NCBI GenBank assembly: GCA_900167925.1
Contig: FUZM01000004.1
Location: forward strand, 62,001-126,000
Reading direction: 5' to 3'
DNA length: 64,000 nt
Source: Bacteroidales bacterium WCE2008
GTDB taxonomy: Bacteria > Bacteroidota > Bacteroidia > Bacteroidales > UBA932
A model generated the notes under the pieces. That model was not told the DNA's origin. It saw nothing but the letters and a program-made list of their open reading frames with translations, and did not search any database. Positions 1 to 7,980 of the stretch are shown in pieces (within the stretch, counting starts at the first letter, position 1; every line of letters starts with the position of its first letter). A program made the translations under genes and the position numbers.

Positions 1-492
1 CTCCTTCTTGCCGCTCTCGCCCTCGAACACCAGCTTGGCTGTACCAGGCTCGTCAGTCTTGATCTCGACGCCCTTGTACACGTCGCCGTATGCATGACGG
101 GCGATGGTGATAGGCTTCTTCCAGAACTTCACTGCAGGATGGATGGAAGGGATGGTGATCGGGCAGCGAAAAACGGTACCGTCAAGCATGGCGCGGATAG
201 TGCCGTTAGGGCTCTTCCACATCTCATGCAGGTTGTACTCGCTCATGCGCTGTACGTTAGGAGTGATGGTGGCGCATTTCACTGCAACGCCATATTTCTT
301 TGTGGCAAGGGCTGAATCCACAGTCACCTGGTCTGCTGTCTTGTCCCTGTTGACCAGGCCGAGGTCGTAATATTCGGACTTGAGGTCGACGAAAGGAAGG
401 ATCAGCTCATCCTTGATCATTTTCCAGAGGATCCTTGTCATCTCGTCGCCGTCCATCTCGACAAGCGGCGTAGTCATCTGTATTTTACTCAT
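1..492 (-). CDS. icd: NADP-dependent isocitrate dehydrogenase, N-terminal part (gene runs off the left edge)
   Basis: Oxidative decarboxylation of isocitrate to 2-oxoglutarate with NADP in the cytoplasm; reversible in principle. The 164 visible codons start [20 protein letters not shown], the N-terminus of the eukaryotic-like (type II) NADP-IDH family. The segments [13 protein letters not shown] and [16 protein letters not shown] match its substrate-binding region, including the Ser-Pro-Asn-Gly-Thr loop. The C-terminal part lies outside the window. It is the last visible gene of a minus-strand set that begins with citrate lyase and passes through aconitase; the 186 bp gap from aconitase holds a structured repeat and a -7-like box, so it may also have its own promoter. 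Identification is secure; the symbol follows common usage. Confidence 0.9.
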   Translation of the reverse strand, partial: MSKIQMTTPLVEMDGDEMTRILWKMIKDELILPFVDLKSEYYDLGLVNRDKTADQVTVDSALATKKYGVAVKCATITPNVQRMSEYNLHEMWKSPNGTIRAMLDGTVFRCPITIPSIHPAVKFWKKPITIARHAYGDVYKGVEIKTDEPGTAKLVFEGESGKKE

Positions 493-533
493 ATCTTTAT
501 ATCTATTATTATTTTATTTCTTTCAAATCGTCT

Positions 534-662
534 TGTCGGCAGAGACTATGGTCTGAAAGCCGTGGCCGCCCGCGGCCATCGTGAGCGGGAGGGGCCCGGC
601 CGTCAGGCTGGGAGGGATAGCGCCGAAGGCGCGTAGCTTTCAGGCCATAGTCTCTGCCGACA
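534..662 (+). repeat. Structured intergenic element, copy A (129 bp)
   Basis: Terminal arms 534-560 and 636-662 are 27 nt inverted repeats with a single T552.G643 wobble. Inside are hairpin GTGGCC/GGCCAT (562-567/574-579) with loop GCCCGC, then GCGGGAGGGGCCC (585-597), GGGAGGG (610-616) and a GCGCC-GAA-GGCGC hairpin (620-632). Loop bases 569-573 (CCCGC) can pair with 585-589 (GCGGG). Copies B (18254-18422) and C (37998-38160) share the core but not the arm sequence. It sits between the aconitase and isocitrate dehydrogenase genes. Strand is set by the G.T pairs, which stay paired only in plus-strand RNA. Confidence 0.85.
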
Positions 663-669
663 TAACATA

Positions 670-677
670 CAAATATA
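670..677 (-). promoter_or_regulatory. Possible -7 box (TATATTTG) upstream of icd
   Basis: On the minus strand this reads TATATTTG, a match to the Bacteroidota -7 consensus TAnnTTTG, two bases beyond the aconitase stop codon. No TTTG is found 18-22 bp upstream, so the match is incomplete. A transcript from here would begin near 663 and run through element A into the isocitrate dehydrogenase gene. Confidence 0.35.
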
Positions 678-678
678 A

Positions 679-2916
679 CTATTTATGAGTCATATAATAG
701 TTCATGAGGCAACCGTCGGCAAGAATTTCCCGCTCGACAGGAGTGAGATTGTTGAAGTAGAGATGGATGTCGGAGACACCGGAAGCGGTGATCACCTTGG
801 CATCGATCTCCTCCTTGCCTGAAAGTATGGCTTCCCTGATGCCCGGCACAAACACGAAGTCGCCCGGCTTATAGTCAAAAGCAGTCTCAGGAGCTATGGT
901 GAAAGGCACCAGACCCCAGTTGATACAGTTGCTGCGATATCTCTTGGTAGCATACTCATAGCAGATGTTGGCATCTCCGCCGAGCACCTTCTGGCATGAA
1001 GCAGCCTGCTCACGGGCAGAACCGTCACCCGGCCTGTTGGCGAACACGCATGAACCGAAGGAGGTGTCGGAGGCAGAAGCACCCACTTTCGCGAGGGCAG
1101 CCGCAACATTGGCAGGAACGTCACCTGCACGACGGCGGAGATCCTCACTCTGGATCCTCTTGCTAAGGCCCACATACTCAGGCACGCGGCGTGACAGGGC
1201 GAACTCACTGAGCTTCAGAGGATTCGAACGGTAGCTTGAAGTCTCGCCCGAAGGAATGAGCTCGTCGGTAGTTGTCACAGGATCATGGATCACTGCGGCA
1301 AGCTCTACGAGCATGTTCTTCTCCATAGGATAGATCTTCGGCCAGTCCTTGATATTCGGTCCATAGCGGAGTTCCTGCGAGAGATCGGCATGGCCGAATC
1401 CATTGTAGATACGGCTCTTGTAGATACGGTCGTCGAAGGCGTATGGCTTGTGAGTATCATTATATTCGATATCGGTCGCAGCAGTGATGACTCCGCCGTT
1501 GGCTGCGGTTGCGGCAATCGAGCGCGCATCCATGAGCGAAACCAGAGAAATCTGGCCCTGACCAGGCTTGGAACCTTCGCGGTTAGGGAAATTCCTGGTG
1601 GTGTGGCGGATGGAGAAGCCGTTGTTAGAAGGCACGTCTCCTGCTCCGAAGCAAGGCCCGCAGAAGGCAGGCTTGATGACCACGCCGGCCTCGAGCAGTT
1701 CCTCTGCGATATGATTCCTGGTAGTGGCCAGATATACCGGAGTGGACTGAGGATAAGCCGACATCGTGAAATAATCATTCCCGATAGACTTGCCCTTGAG
1801 TATGGTGGCAGCCTCGCTGAGATTGTCATATGTACCTCCGGAGCAGCCGGCTATGATACCCTGGTCAGCCACGACCTTTCCGTCATGGATCTTGCTGAGA
1901 AGATCGATGCTTATCTTGTCTCCGAAACGCTTGCGGGCGTCTTCCTCGACAGCGCGGAGAATCCTCTCCGGATCAGCCTGGAGTTCATGTATCGTATATG
2001 CATTCGAAGGGTGGAACGGCAGAGCGATCATGCTCTCCTGCGTGCTCAGGTCGATGCGGATCATGCTGTCGTAATATGCCACCTTGCCCGGCTCAAGTTT
2101 CTTGTAGTCGGCCGCGCGTCCGTGCATCTCGTAGTATTCCCTGACCTTCTCATCAGTTATCCAGATGGAGCTGAGACAGGTCGTCTCTGTAGTCATCACG
2201 TCGATTCCGTTGCGGAAATCGATCGGAAGGGAAGCCACGCCAGGTCCTGCGAACTCGAGCACCTTGTTCTTCACGAAACCGTTCTCGAACACAGCCTTGA
2301 CCAGTGAGATTGCGACATCGTGGGGACCGATGCCGTGGCGAGGAGTTCCTTCAAGCCATACAAGCACAACCTCGGGCGCGTTGATGTCCCAGGTATTGCG
2401 GAGAAGCTGCTTCACGAGCTCGCCGCCGCCCTCGCCGACTCCCATGTTGCCGAGAGAGCCGTAGCGGGTATGGCTGTCAGAGCCCAGAATCATGTTGCCG
2501 CACTTGGCGAGCGCCTCGCGGGCATACTGATGGATGACCGCCTGGTTGGCAGGCACGTATATGCCGCCGTACTTCTTCGCCGCGGAGAGACCGAAGACAT
2601 GGTCGTCCTCGTTGATCGTTCCGCCCACGGCGCAGAGGGAATTGTGGCAGTTGGTCATGGCGTAAGGAAGCGGGAACTTCTCGAGTCCGCTGGCGCGGGC
2701 AGTCTGGATGATTCCGACGTAAGTGATGTCGTGGGACACCATAGCGTCGAAACGAATCCTCATTTTCTTGCCTTTGCCTCCGTCCACGTCATGAGAGCGC
2801 AGAATTCCGTAGGTAATGGTGTTCTCGCGGGCCTCGTCCGGAGACGGAAGTCCCGGAGCGGCATCGCTTACAACACCGTCAAGCAGATAAACTCCATGGT
2901 TAATCAAATCTACCAT
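679..2916 (-). CDS. acnA: Aconitate hydratase (aconitase)
   Basis: Interconverts citrate and isocitrate through a [4Fe-4S] cluster in the cytoplasm. The 745-residue protein is of the mitochondrial-like aconitase type, full length. Visible motifs are GSDSHTRYG, the cluster cysteine region GCSGGTYDN, the paired-cysteine motif FCGPCFGAGDVPSNNG and the substrate arginine region NREGSKPGQGQ. The C-terminal swivelling domain contains GSCVFANRPGDGSAREQAA. I use ATG at 2916 (MVDLINHG); a TTG at 2922 would add two residues. It follows the citCG gene by 33 bp on the same strand and precedes isocitrate dehydrogenase, so citrate can either be cleaved or be sent towards 2-oxoglutarate. The family is certain; the choice of acnA over other aconitase symbols is conventional. 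Confidence 0.93.
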   Translation of the reverse strand: MVDLINHGVYLLDGVVSDAAPGLPSPDEARENTITYGILRSHDVDGGKGKKMRIRFDAMVSHDITYVGIIQTARASGLEKFPLPYAMTNCHNSLCAVGGTINEDDHVFGLSAAKKYGGIYVPANQAVIHQYAREALAKCGNMILGSDSHTRYGSLGNMGVGEGGGELVKQLLRNTWDINAPEVVLVWLEGTPRHGIGPHDVAISLVKAVFENGFVKNKVLEFAGPGVASLPIDFRNGIDVMTTETTCLSSIWITDEKVREYYEMHGRAADYKKLEPGKVAYYDSMIRIDLSTQESMIALPFHPSNAYTIHELQADPERILRAVEEDARKRFGDKISIDLLSKIHDGKVVADQGIIAGCSGGTYDNLSEAATILKGKSIGNDYFTMSAYPQSTPVYLATTRNHIAEELLEAGVVIKPAFCGPCFGAGDVPSNNGFSIRHTTRNFPNREGSKPGQGQISLVSLMDARSIAATAANGGVITAATDIEYNDTHKPYAFDDRIYKSRIYNGFGHADLSQELRYGPNIKDWPKIYPMEKNMLVELAAVIHDPVTTTDELIPSGETSSYRSNPLKLSEFALSRRVPEYVGLSKRIQSEDLRRRAGDVPANVAAALAKVGASASDTSFGSCVFANRPGDGSAREQAASCQKVLGGDANICYEYATKRYRSNCINWGLVPFTIAPETAFDYKPGDFVFVPGIREAILSGKEEIDAKVITASGVSDIHLYFNNLTPVEREILADGCLMNYYMTHK

Positions 2917-2949
2917 AATCAAATCCGTTTTATATTAATAATTGTTGTA

Positions 2950-4680
2950 TCATGACAATAGTGAATCGGCGAATACGGTCAGAGCCAGCATGTCCGCGCT
3001 TCCGCCCGGAGAAATGCCCTCAGACGTAAACCGTCCGCAAATATTTCTTACCTTATCCTCACTGAAGTTCTTCAGAGCTTCGCGCGCCATCGAGCGGACC
3101 TTCTCCGCAACGGCAGGTCCCTTACGGTAAAGCACATTCGTATCCTCAAGCTGAGAAACAATCAGCAGCAAAGTCTTCAGCAAGCCATTTTTCTCGGCCT
3201 TCACCTTCCGGTAGAAAGGCAGCCACTCCTTAAAAAGGGCAGGATAGCCGTCACGGGCATTCTGCAGCGCGCCCTTGGCCTTGAACTTAGAGCAGACCTT
3301 GGCCCCGTGGGTATCCTTCGATTTCGGCACGGCGCAGGCCAGAGCCACTATCTTCGACTTGAGAGCCTTTTCCCCGACAGTCTCCCCTTCCCAGTAGCAC
3401 TGGGCAAAGGCTGTCGCCATTAATCCGAGACTGAATATCGCCCCCTTGTGGGTGTTCACTCCTCCGGTCGCCGCAAGCATCTTCTGCTCGGCCTTGATTC
3501 CCAGTTCCACCATGTCGGAAGGCACGTCGTCGTCAGGATTTATGCTGGCCATCGCATGGATGAACGGGACGATCGCGCCGATGCTCGATTCCATGAGCCT
3601 GTAATCCATGTCCTTATGTGCCCCGGAGCCGTTCTTGTCGACAAGTCCCGGCTTCGGAGTAAGGTCGAGCTCCATGCGCAGAGCCCTGGAGGCAAGAGCG
3701 CCGACAAGCATCGGCATCGACTCAGGATGAGCGATGGCATCAGCGCGACGGAACGAGCCTTCGGCGACGGCTTTCCGGACTTCGGAGGCCGATACAGGCC
3801 GTCCCTCCGATTCCAGCCGCGGCACTTCGACGACTTCGATTCCATGCTCAGGAAGTATCTTTTTCATGAGCTCGTTGTAACGGGCGGTCAGGGCATCCGA
3901 CGGCTCGGTGCCGACGAAACGGACCGTCACACCCAGCGCCGGAGCTATATGACGGGCGAAAATATCGAGATCGAGAGTCATCTGGGTCTCGGCAGCATCG
4001 CTGAGATCTTTCAGGAAATAGGTCGGAAACGTCGCCTTCGACACGGCATAAGGACTGCCGCTGCATACTTCGACCTTAAGTTCCTCCAGCCAGGCGCTTG
4101 CGAGGGCCTGATAACGGTCCCTGTAGCTGAATCCCGGAGTATCTTCGACAACCGGAATCACGAAAAGGGCATCCACCGACTCGCATGCTTTTTCCACAAG
4201 ATAATCGTGCCCCCAGGTCAGCGGAGCGGCATTCATGACAACGGCGCCGCAGCGGCCCGGACGGCGATGCTTCGCCAGATCGGAGCAGTATCTCTTCAGT
4301 CCGTCGCCATTCTCCATGAGTATGGCTTTCCCGGCTTTCGCGATGACGCTGAATCCCAGACTCGCGAAGATATCCTCATACTCGGGCTTAGTGAATACCT
4401 TGAGATCATGCTGACCCGCCTCTTCGCCCAGCTGCATCAGTCTGGCGACCAGTTTTCCGGTAAGTCCGCCTGAGCGGGCTTCTTCGGAGACGGCGATGCA
4501 CTTGAGCACGTCCTTGCAGATTCCGCCGCCGGCAATAAGCCTTTCATCGGAGTCTTCAATGCCGACATAGCGGTCCACAGCTTCCAGACGCAGGCCGTTC
4601 TCCGCAAGGAAGGTCTCAACCTTGCTGCGGACGACTCCTGCCGAAAGCGGCAGATCAATTATCTGATACTCACCGTACAT
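2950..4680 (-). CDS. citC/citG: CitC-CitG fusion: [citrate lyase] ligase plus triphosphoribosyl-dephospho-CoA synthase
   Basis: Two maturation enzymes of citrate lyase in one 576-residue chain. Residues about 1-130 look like the GNAT-type N-terminal domain of CitC (IAVSEEARSGGLTGKLV). Residues about 140-325 are the nucleotidyltransferase that acetylates the prosthetic group, with AAPLTWGHDYLVEKA as its xxGH motif. From about 330 onward it is CitG, which makes 2'-(5''-triphosphoribosyl)-3'-dephospho-CoA, with ELDLTPKPGLVDKNGSGAH and ATGGVNTHKGAIFSLG. The two are usually separate genes, though other fusions with CitG (such as CitXG) are known. Its start overlaps the end of citX by 11 bp, which suggests translational coupling. 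Confidence 0.9.
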   Translation of the reverse strand: MYGEYQIIDLPLSAGVVRSKVETFLAENGLRLEAVDRYVGIEDSDERLIAGGGICKDVLKCIAVSEEARSGGLTGKLVARLMQLGEEAGQHDLKVFTKPEYEDIFASLGFSVIAKAGKAILMENGDGLKRYCSDLAKHRRPGRCGAVVMNAAPLTWGHDYLVEKACESVDALFVIPVVEDTPGFSYRDRYQALASAWLEELKVEVCSGSPYAVSKATFPTYFLKDLSDAAETQMTLDLDIFARHIAPALGVTVRFVGTEPSDALTARYNELMKKILPEHGIEVVEVPRLESEGRPVSASEVRKAVAEGSFRRADAIAHPESMPMLVGALASRALRMELDLTPKPGLVDKNGSGAHKDMDYRLMESSIGAIVPFIHAMASINPDDDVPSDMVELGIKAEQKMLAATGGVNTHKGAIFSLGLMATAFAQCYWEGETVGEKALKSKIVALACAVPKSKDTHGAKVCSKFKAKGALQNARDGYPALFKEWLPFYRKVKAEKNGLLKTLLLIVSQLEDTNVLYRKGPAVAEKVRSMAREALKNFSEDKVRNICGRFTSEGISPGGSADMLALTVFADSLLS

Positions 4681-5173
4681 ATTCGTCTACCATTTCCCTG
4701 ATACGGGCCTTGAGCTGCTCCGGAGTATGGGTATGATTCCTCATACAATACCGGGCCTCATTGTCGCAGAGCAGGCATTTGCGGGGAGTCATGCCGTAAC
4801 CTGTCCTGGTCACCGGCACACCGTCCTCGCCTATTACGTCAATATCGAAAAGCCTTCCGAGAGGATGAGTCTCCTCGATAAGGCTGACCACCCTCTTGGT
4901 TTCTTCCAAAGGAGCTTTCACAAGCAAGAAGGCTTCGTATCCTGTTTCGAGGTCGCGCTGCACTATCCTGTTGATTCCGCCGTCAAAGGCGTTCAGGAGA
5001 GCATCAATCCCGGCCTCCGCTATCTTTATCGTATATTCATCACGCTTGACATTCCCTGGCATCACCACGGTCATGCTTATGAGCGTAGAGCCATAGCTAT
5101 GCTTGAGCAGATATTCCTGCTCTTTCTGCCTGGCCTCGCGGGAGGCTAATATCATATCAAGCGTAACTTCCAT
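4670..5173 (-). CDS. citX: Apo-citrate lyase phosphoribosyl-dephospho-CoA transferase
   Basis: CitX attaches the phosphoribosyl-dephospho-CoA prosthetic group to a serine of the acyl carrier subunit CitD. The 167-residue protein has the CitX hallmarks GRLFDIDVIGEDG and the cysteine-rich end RKCLLCDNEARYC. Length is close to the usual size of about 180. The stop codon of citF and the start of citX share one base at 5173, and the 3' end overlaps citCG by 11 bp, so the three are surely one transcript. No other family fits. Confidence 0.9.
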   Translation of the reverse strand: MEVTLDMILASREARQKEQEYLLKHSYGSTLISMTVVMPGNVKRDEYTIKIAEAGIDALLNAFDGGINRIVQRDLETGYEAFLLVKAPLEETKRVVSLIEETHPLGRLFDIDVIGEDGVPVTRTGYGMTPRKCLLCDNEARYCMRNHTHTPEQLKARIREMVDEYVR

Positions 5174-6696
5174 TATTTCAGCACGTTCCTTATCACATCC
5201 TGTACGGATCCGTCTCTTCCGAGGACGACGCCCACGACCTTGTCTCCGAAAGGAATCGGAGCAGGCTCCCCTATTATCTTGCGGGCACAGTCACGAAGGT
5301 ACTGCATATCCACCAGCTTCATTCCGGCAGCCTTCAGCCTTTCGGCAATCTCAGGCCTGCGAGGATTGACCACGGTTCCATACTCGGTGATCACCACGTC
5401 CACGGACGCTCCCGGAGTGATCAGGGTGGTGACATGGTCCACGATACATGGGATCCTGCCCCTGAGCAGAGGGCAGACCACAATCGACAGGGCTGAATCA
5501 GCGGCAGTGTCAGGATGTCCGCCGATCGCGCCGCGGATTATGCCGTCGCTGCCGACTAGCACGTTGGCGTTGAAATTGACATCCACCTCGAGCGCCGACA
5601 GGATTACAATATCCAGATAATGCACGGCCGAACCTGGTTCCATGCCGCTTGCATATTCATACGAGGCCACTTCCTTGTGGGCCGGATCATTCTTTACGGA
5701 CTCGGCAGCCACTTTGTCGAAAGACTGCACGTCGATGAGCCTTTCGATGAGTCCCTCTTCATGGAGCTTGACCATGTGGGCGGTGATGCCGCCGAGGGCA
5801 TAGCTTGCCTTGATGCCTTTCTCTATCATGCTCTCGCGGATGAACTTGACGGCAGCAAGGGCTGCGCCTCCGGTTCCGGTCTGGATGGAGAATCCGTCCT
5901 TGAAGTAGCCGCTGTTTATGATTGCCTTTGCAGCAAGCCTTGCGAGAAGGATGTCGCGAGGGTTCTTTGAGTCACGGATGGCTCCGGAAGATATCTTTGA
6001 GGAATCACCTACCGAATCCACCACTACCACATAATCCACGTCATGCTCCGAGATAGAGTTCGGAGTATTCGGATAAGGTACCAGGTCATCGGTAAGGATC
6101 ACGACCTTGTCAGCATAGCGCGCATCCGGCAGGGCATATCCCAGGGAGCCGCAGATTGACTTGGCGTTTTCGGAACGGCTGTATCCGCAGGCGTTTCCGA
6201 GAGGGTCGCATGAAGGTGCGCCGAGGAAGGCGACGTCTATGTGAAGCTCTCCGCTGGCCACGGCAGCGCCTCTGGTACCATGGGACCGGAATATCACCGG
6301 TTCATCCATGAGGCCGCGGGAGATCTGTTCCGCGAGTTCTCCGCGCACGCCGGAAGTCGTGATCTTCGAGATCACGCCGTTCTTGATATGGCCGACAAGC
6401 GGAGCATGTACGTCAGAGAGACTGGATGCAGCCAATGTCAGGCCCTTGATGCCCATTTCCGCGATCTTGTCGACTACCATGTTGACGATCTTGTCGCCGC
6501 CGCGGAAATGATGATGGAAAGAAATCGTCATTCCGTCCTTGAGACCGCTCTTGCGGATCGCATCCTCAAGGGAGACGACCTTGCAGCTTTCCTTCTGCAG
6601 GTCCCTGCGGAATGTAGGTATCTTCTGGCCGGGGCCCTGGTAAACCTTCTTGCCAAGCTTTGCAGCGGCCTCTCTTATAAGCTGTTCATTTGTCAT
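5173..6696 (-). CDS. citF: Citrate lyase alpha subunit (citrate CoA-transferase)
   Basis: The alpha subunit exchanges the acetyl group on CitD for citrate, giving citryl-ACP and acetate. The 507-residue protein is of the usual CitF length and has characteristic segments, including MTISFHHHFRGGD near residue 55, IQTGTGGAALAAVKF and GGHPDTAADSALSIVV in the second half. It overlaps citE by 4 bp. With CitE and CitD it forms the cytoplasmic complex that splits citrate into acetate and oxaloacetate during anaerobic growth. No citrate carrier and no oxaloacetate decarboxylase subunit lie in the window, so uptake and the fate of oxaloacetate must be handled elsewhere. Confidence 0.95.
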   Translation of the reverse strand: MTNEQLIREAAAKLGKKVYQGPGQKIPTFRRDLQKESCKVVSLEDAIRKSGLKDGMTISFHHHFRGGDKIVNMVVDKIAEMGIKGLTLAASSLSDVHAPLVGHIKNGVISKITTSGVRGELAEQISRGLMDEPVIFRSHGTRGAAVASGELHIDVAFLGAPSCDPLGNACGYSRSENAKSICGSLGYALPDARYADKVVILTDDLVPYPNTPNSISEHDVDYVVVVDSVGDSSKISSGAIRDSKNPRDILLARLAAKAIINSGYFKDGFSIQTGTGGAALAAVKFIRESMIEKGIKASYALGGITAHMVKLHEEGLIERLIDVQSFDKVAAESVKNDPAHKEVASYEYASGMEPGSAVHYLDIVILSALEVDVNFNANVLVGSDGIIRGAIGGHPDTAADSALSIVVCPLLRGRIPCIVDHVTTLITPGASVDVVITEYGTVVNPRRPEIAERLKAAGMKLVDMQYLRDCARKIIGEPAPIPFGDKVVGVVLGRDGSVQDVIRNVLK

Positions 6697-7583
6697 AGCG
6701 CATCCTCCTCTGGTATTACCCCGGCCGCAACGGCAAGGGCGATTATTCTTTCAGCTCTTATCACTACCGGACGGTCGACCATCTTACCATTGACCGAAAT
6801 CACTCCGCTACCCCTCTGACGGGCTTCCTTGATTGCGGCGATTATGGTCTGGGCCTTGGCGATCTCCTTTTCGGTCGGAGTGAAGACTTCGTTGACCACG
6901 TCGATCTGGCGAGGGTTGATGATGGATTTTCCGTCGAAGCCGAGAGTCTTGATGAACTCGACCTCCTTACGGAAGATTTCCATGTCCTCGAGATTGGAGA
7001 ATACTGTATCGAAGCAAGAGATTCCGGCGGCGCGGGCGGCGACTACTATCGTCTCTCGGGCGAGCTGGAGCTCGATGCCTTCGTTGGAGCGCATAGTCTT
7101 CAGGTTGGCGGTGTAGTCCTCGGCACCGAGGGCGATACCCATCATCCTGGACGATGCGGAGGCTATCTGGTAAGCGTTGACTATACCGAGGGCGCTTTCT
7201 ATTGCGGCCATTATCTGGGTCCTGCCGACGCAGCCTATTTCTTCCTCGACCTTGAGTATCTCGGCTTCGAGTTCGCGGACTTCGTCAGCCGTTTCGGTCT
7301 TTGGCATACGAATAACGTCGACTCCGGCTTTGACAACGGCTTCGACGTCTTTCTTTCCATACGGAGTGCTCAGAGGATTGATCCTGACGACTCTTTCGAT
7401 ATTTCCGTAGTCCACGGTCTTGAGGGCATTGTAGACAAGAAGACGGGCGGCATCCTTTTCCGCCATCGTCACAGAATCCTCAAGATCGAGCATTATGGAA
7501 TCAGGGCCATAGATATAGGCGTCCTGCATCATTCCGGGATTATTGCCCGGAATGAACATCATTGTTCTTCTTAGTCTTTCCAT
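6693..7583 (-). CDS. citE: Citrate lyase beta subunit (citryl-ACP lyase)
   Basis: CitE cleaves citryl-ACP to oxaloacetate and acetyl-ACP and needs Mg2+. The 296-residue protein has the family's TIM-barrel signatures: RRTMMFIPGNNPGMM at the N-terminus, LDLEDSV with the metal-proximal acidic residues, VVRINPL, and GFDGKSIINPRQI near residue 215. It lies between citD (6 bp gap) and citF (4 bp overlap). CitE-like proteins also occur alone as malyl-CoA lyase relatives, but with CitD, CitF and CitX next to it the citrate lyase role is clear. Confidence 0.95.
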   Translation of the reverse strand: MERLRRTMMFIPGNNPGMMQDAYIYGPDSIMLDLEDSVTMAEKDAARLLVYNALKTVDYGNIERVVRINPLSTPYGKKDVEAVVKAGVDVIRMPKTETADEVRELEAEILKVEEEIGCVGRTQIMAAIESALGIVNAYQIASASSRMMGIALGAEDYTANLKTMRSNEGIELQLARETIVVAARAAGISCFDTVFSNLEDMEIFRKEVEFIKTLGFDGKSIINPRQIDVVNEVFTPTEKEIAKAQTIIAAIKEARQRGSGVISVNGKMVDRPVVIRAERIIALAVAAGVIPEEDAL

Positions 7584-7589
7584 GATTCC

Positions 7590-7868
7590 TTATTTCCAAA
7601 CGTCCTTGCCTGAGGCGCGCACGGCGGCTGCCGTGACTCTCGCCCTTATAGTACAGTCGAGGGCGCCCTTGTCGATTGCCTTGACTTTGGCGTCACATAT
7701 TCCGAGTCCTTCGAGCGTCTCGGAAATAACTTTCTTTATCTGTACGCCGAACTGGTCCGCTACCGAACTTTCAAGCTCTATCTCGAGCCCCTTCTTCTCG
7801 GCCGGATCTATCCTGATAAGGATATCTCCAGATTCGAACGTACCTGCTGATGCATTTTTTAGTTCCAT
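7590..7868 (-). CDS. citD: Citrate lyase acyl carrier protein (gamma subunit)
   Basis: CitD carries the covalently bound phosphoribosyl-dephospho-CoA on which acetyl and citryl groups are exchanged. The 92-residue product has AGTFESGDILIRIDP at its start; by comparison with known CitD proteins the modified residue is Ser13. It is the first gene of the minus-strand citrate operon. The 112 bp between it and rmuC is AT-rich and contains no clear TTTG/TAnnTTTG pair, so I cannot place the promoter. Confidence 0.93.
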   Translation of the reverse strand: MELKNASAGTFESGDILIRIDPAEKKGLEIELESSVADQFGVQIKKVISETLEGLGICDAKVKAIDKGALDCTIRARVTAAAVRASGKDVWK

Positions 7869-7980
7869 GTTCTAGCAATAGTGTTATTAAACACTGCTAA
7901 ATTAGCCAATTTAATTAATAAAAAGAAATCTCAGGCGCGGATTTTAAAGCAGAATATAAGCGATACGGCTTATTTCCCTA

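Noticed and set aside
534..662. Element A as a rho-independent terminator
   Set aside because: The stem is 27 bp with a 75 nt internal structure and no T run on either side; the three copies share an internal core, which terminators do not.
1285..2307. Long plus-strand open frame opposite aconitase
   Set aside because: It is the antisense of a well-conserved enzyme and shows no protein-like features; the codon pattern of this DNA leaves long open antisense frames in many genes here.
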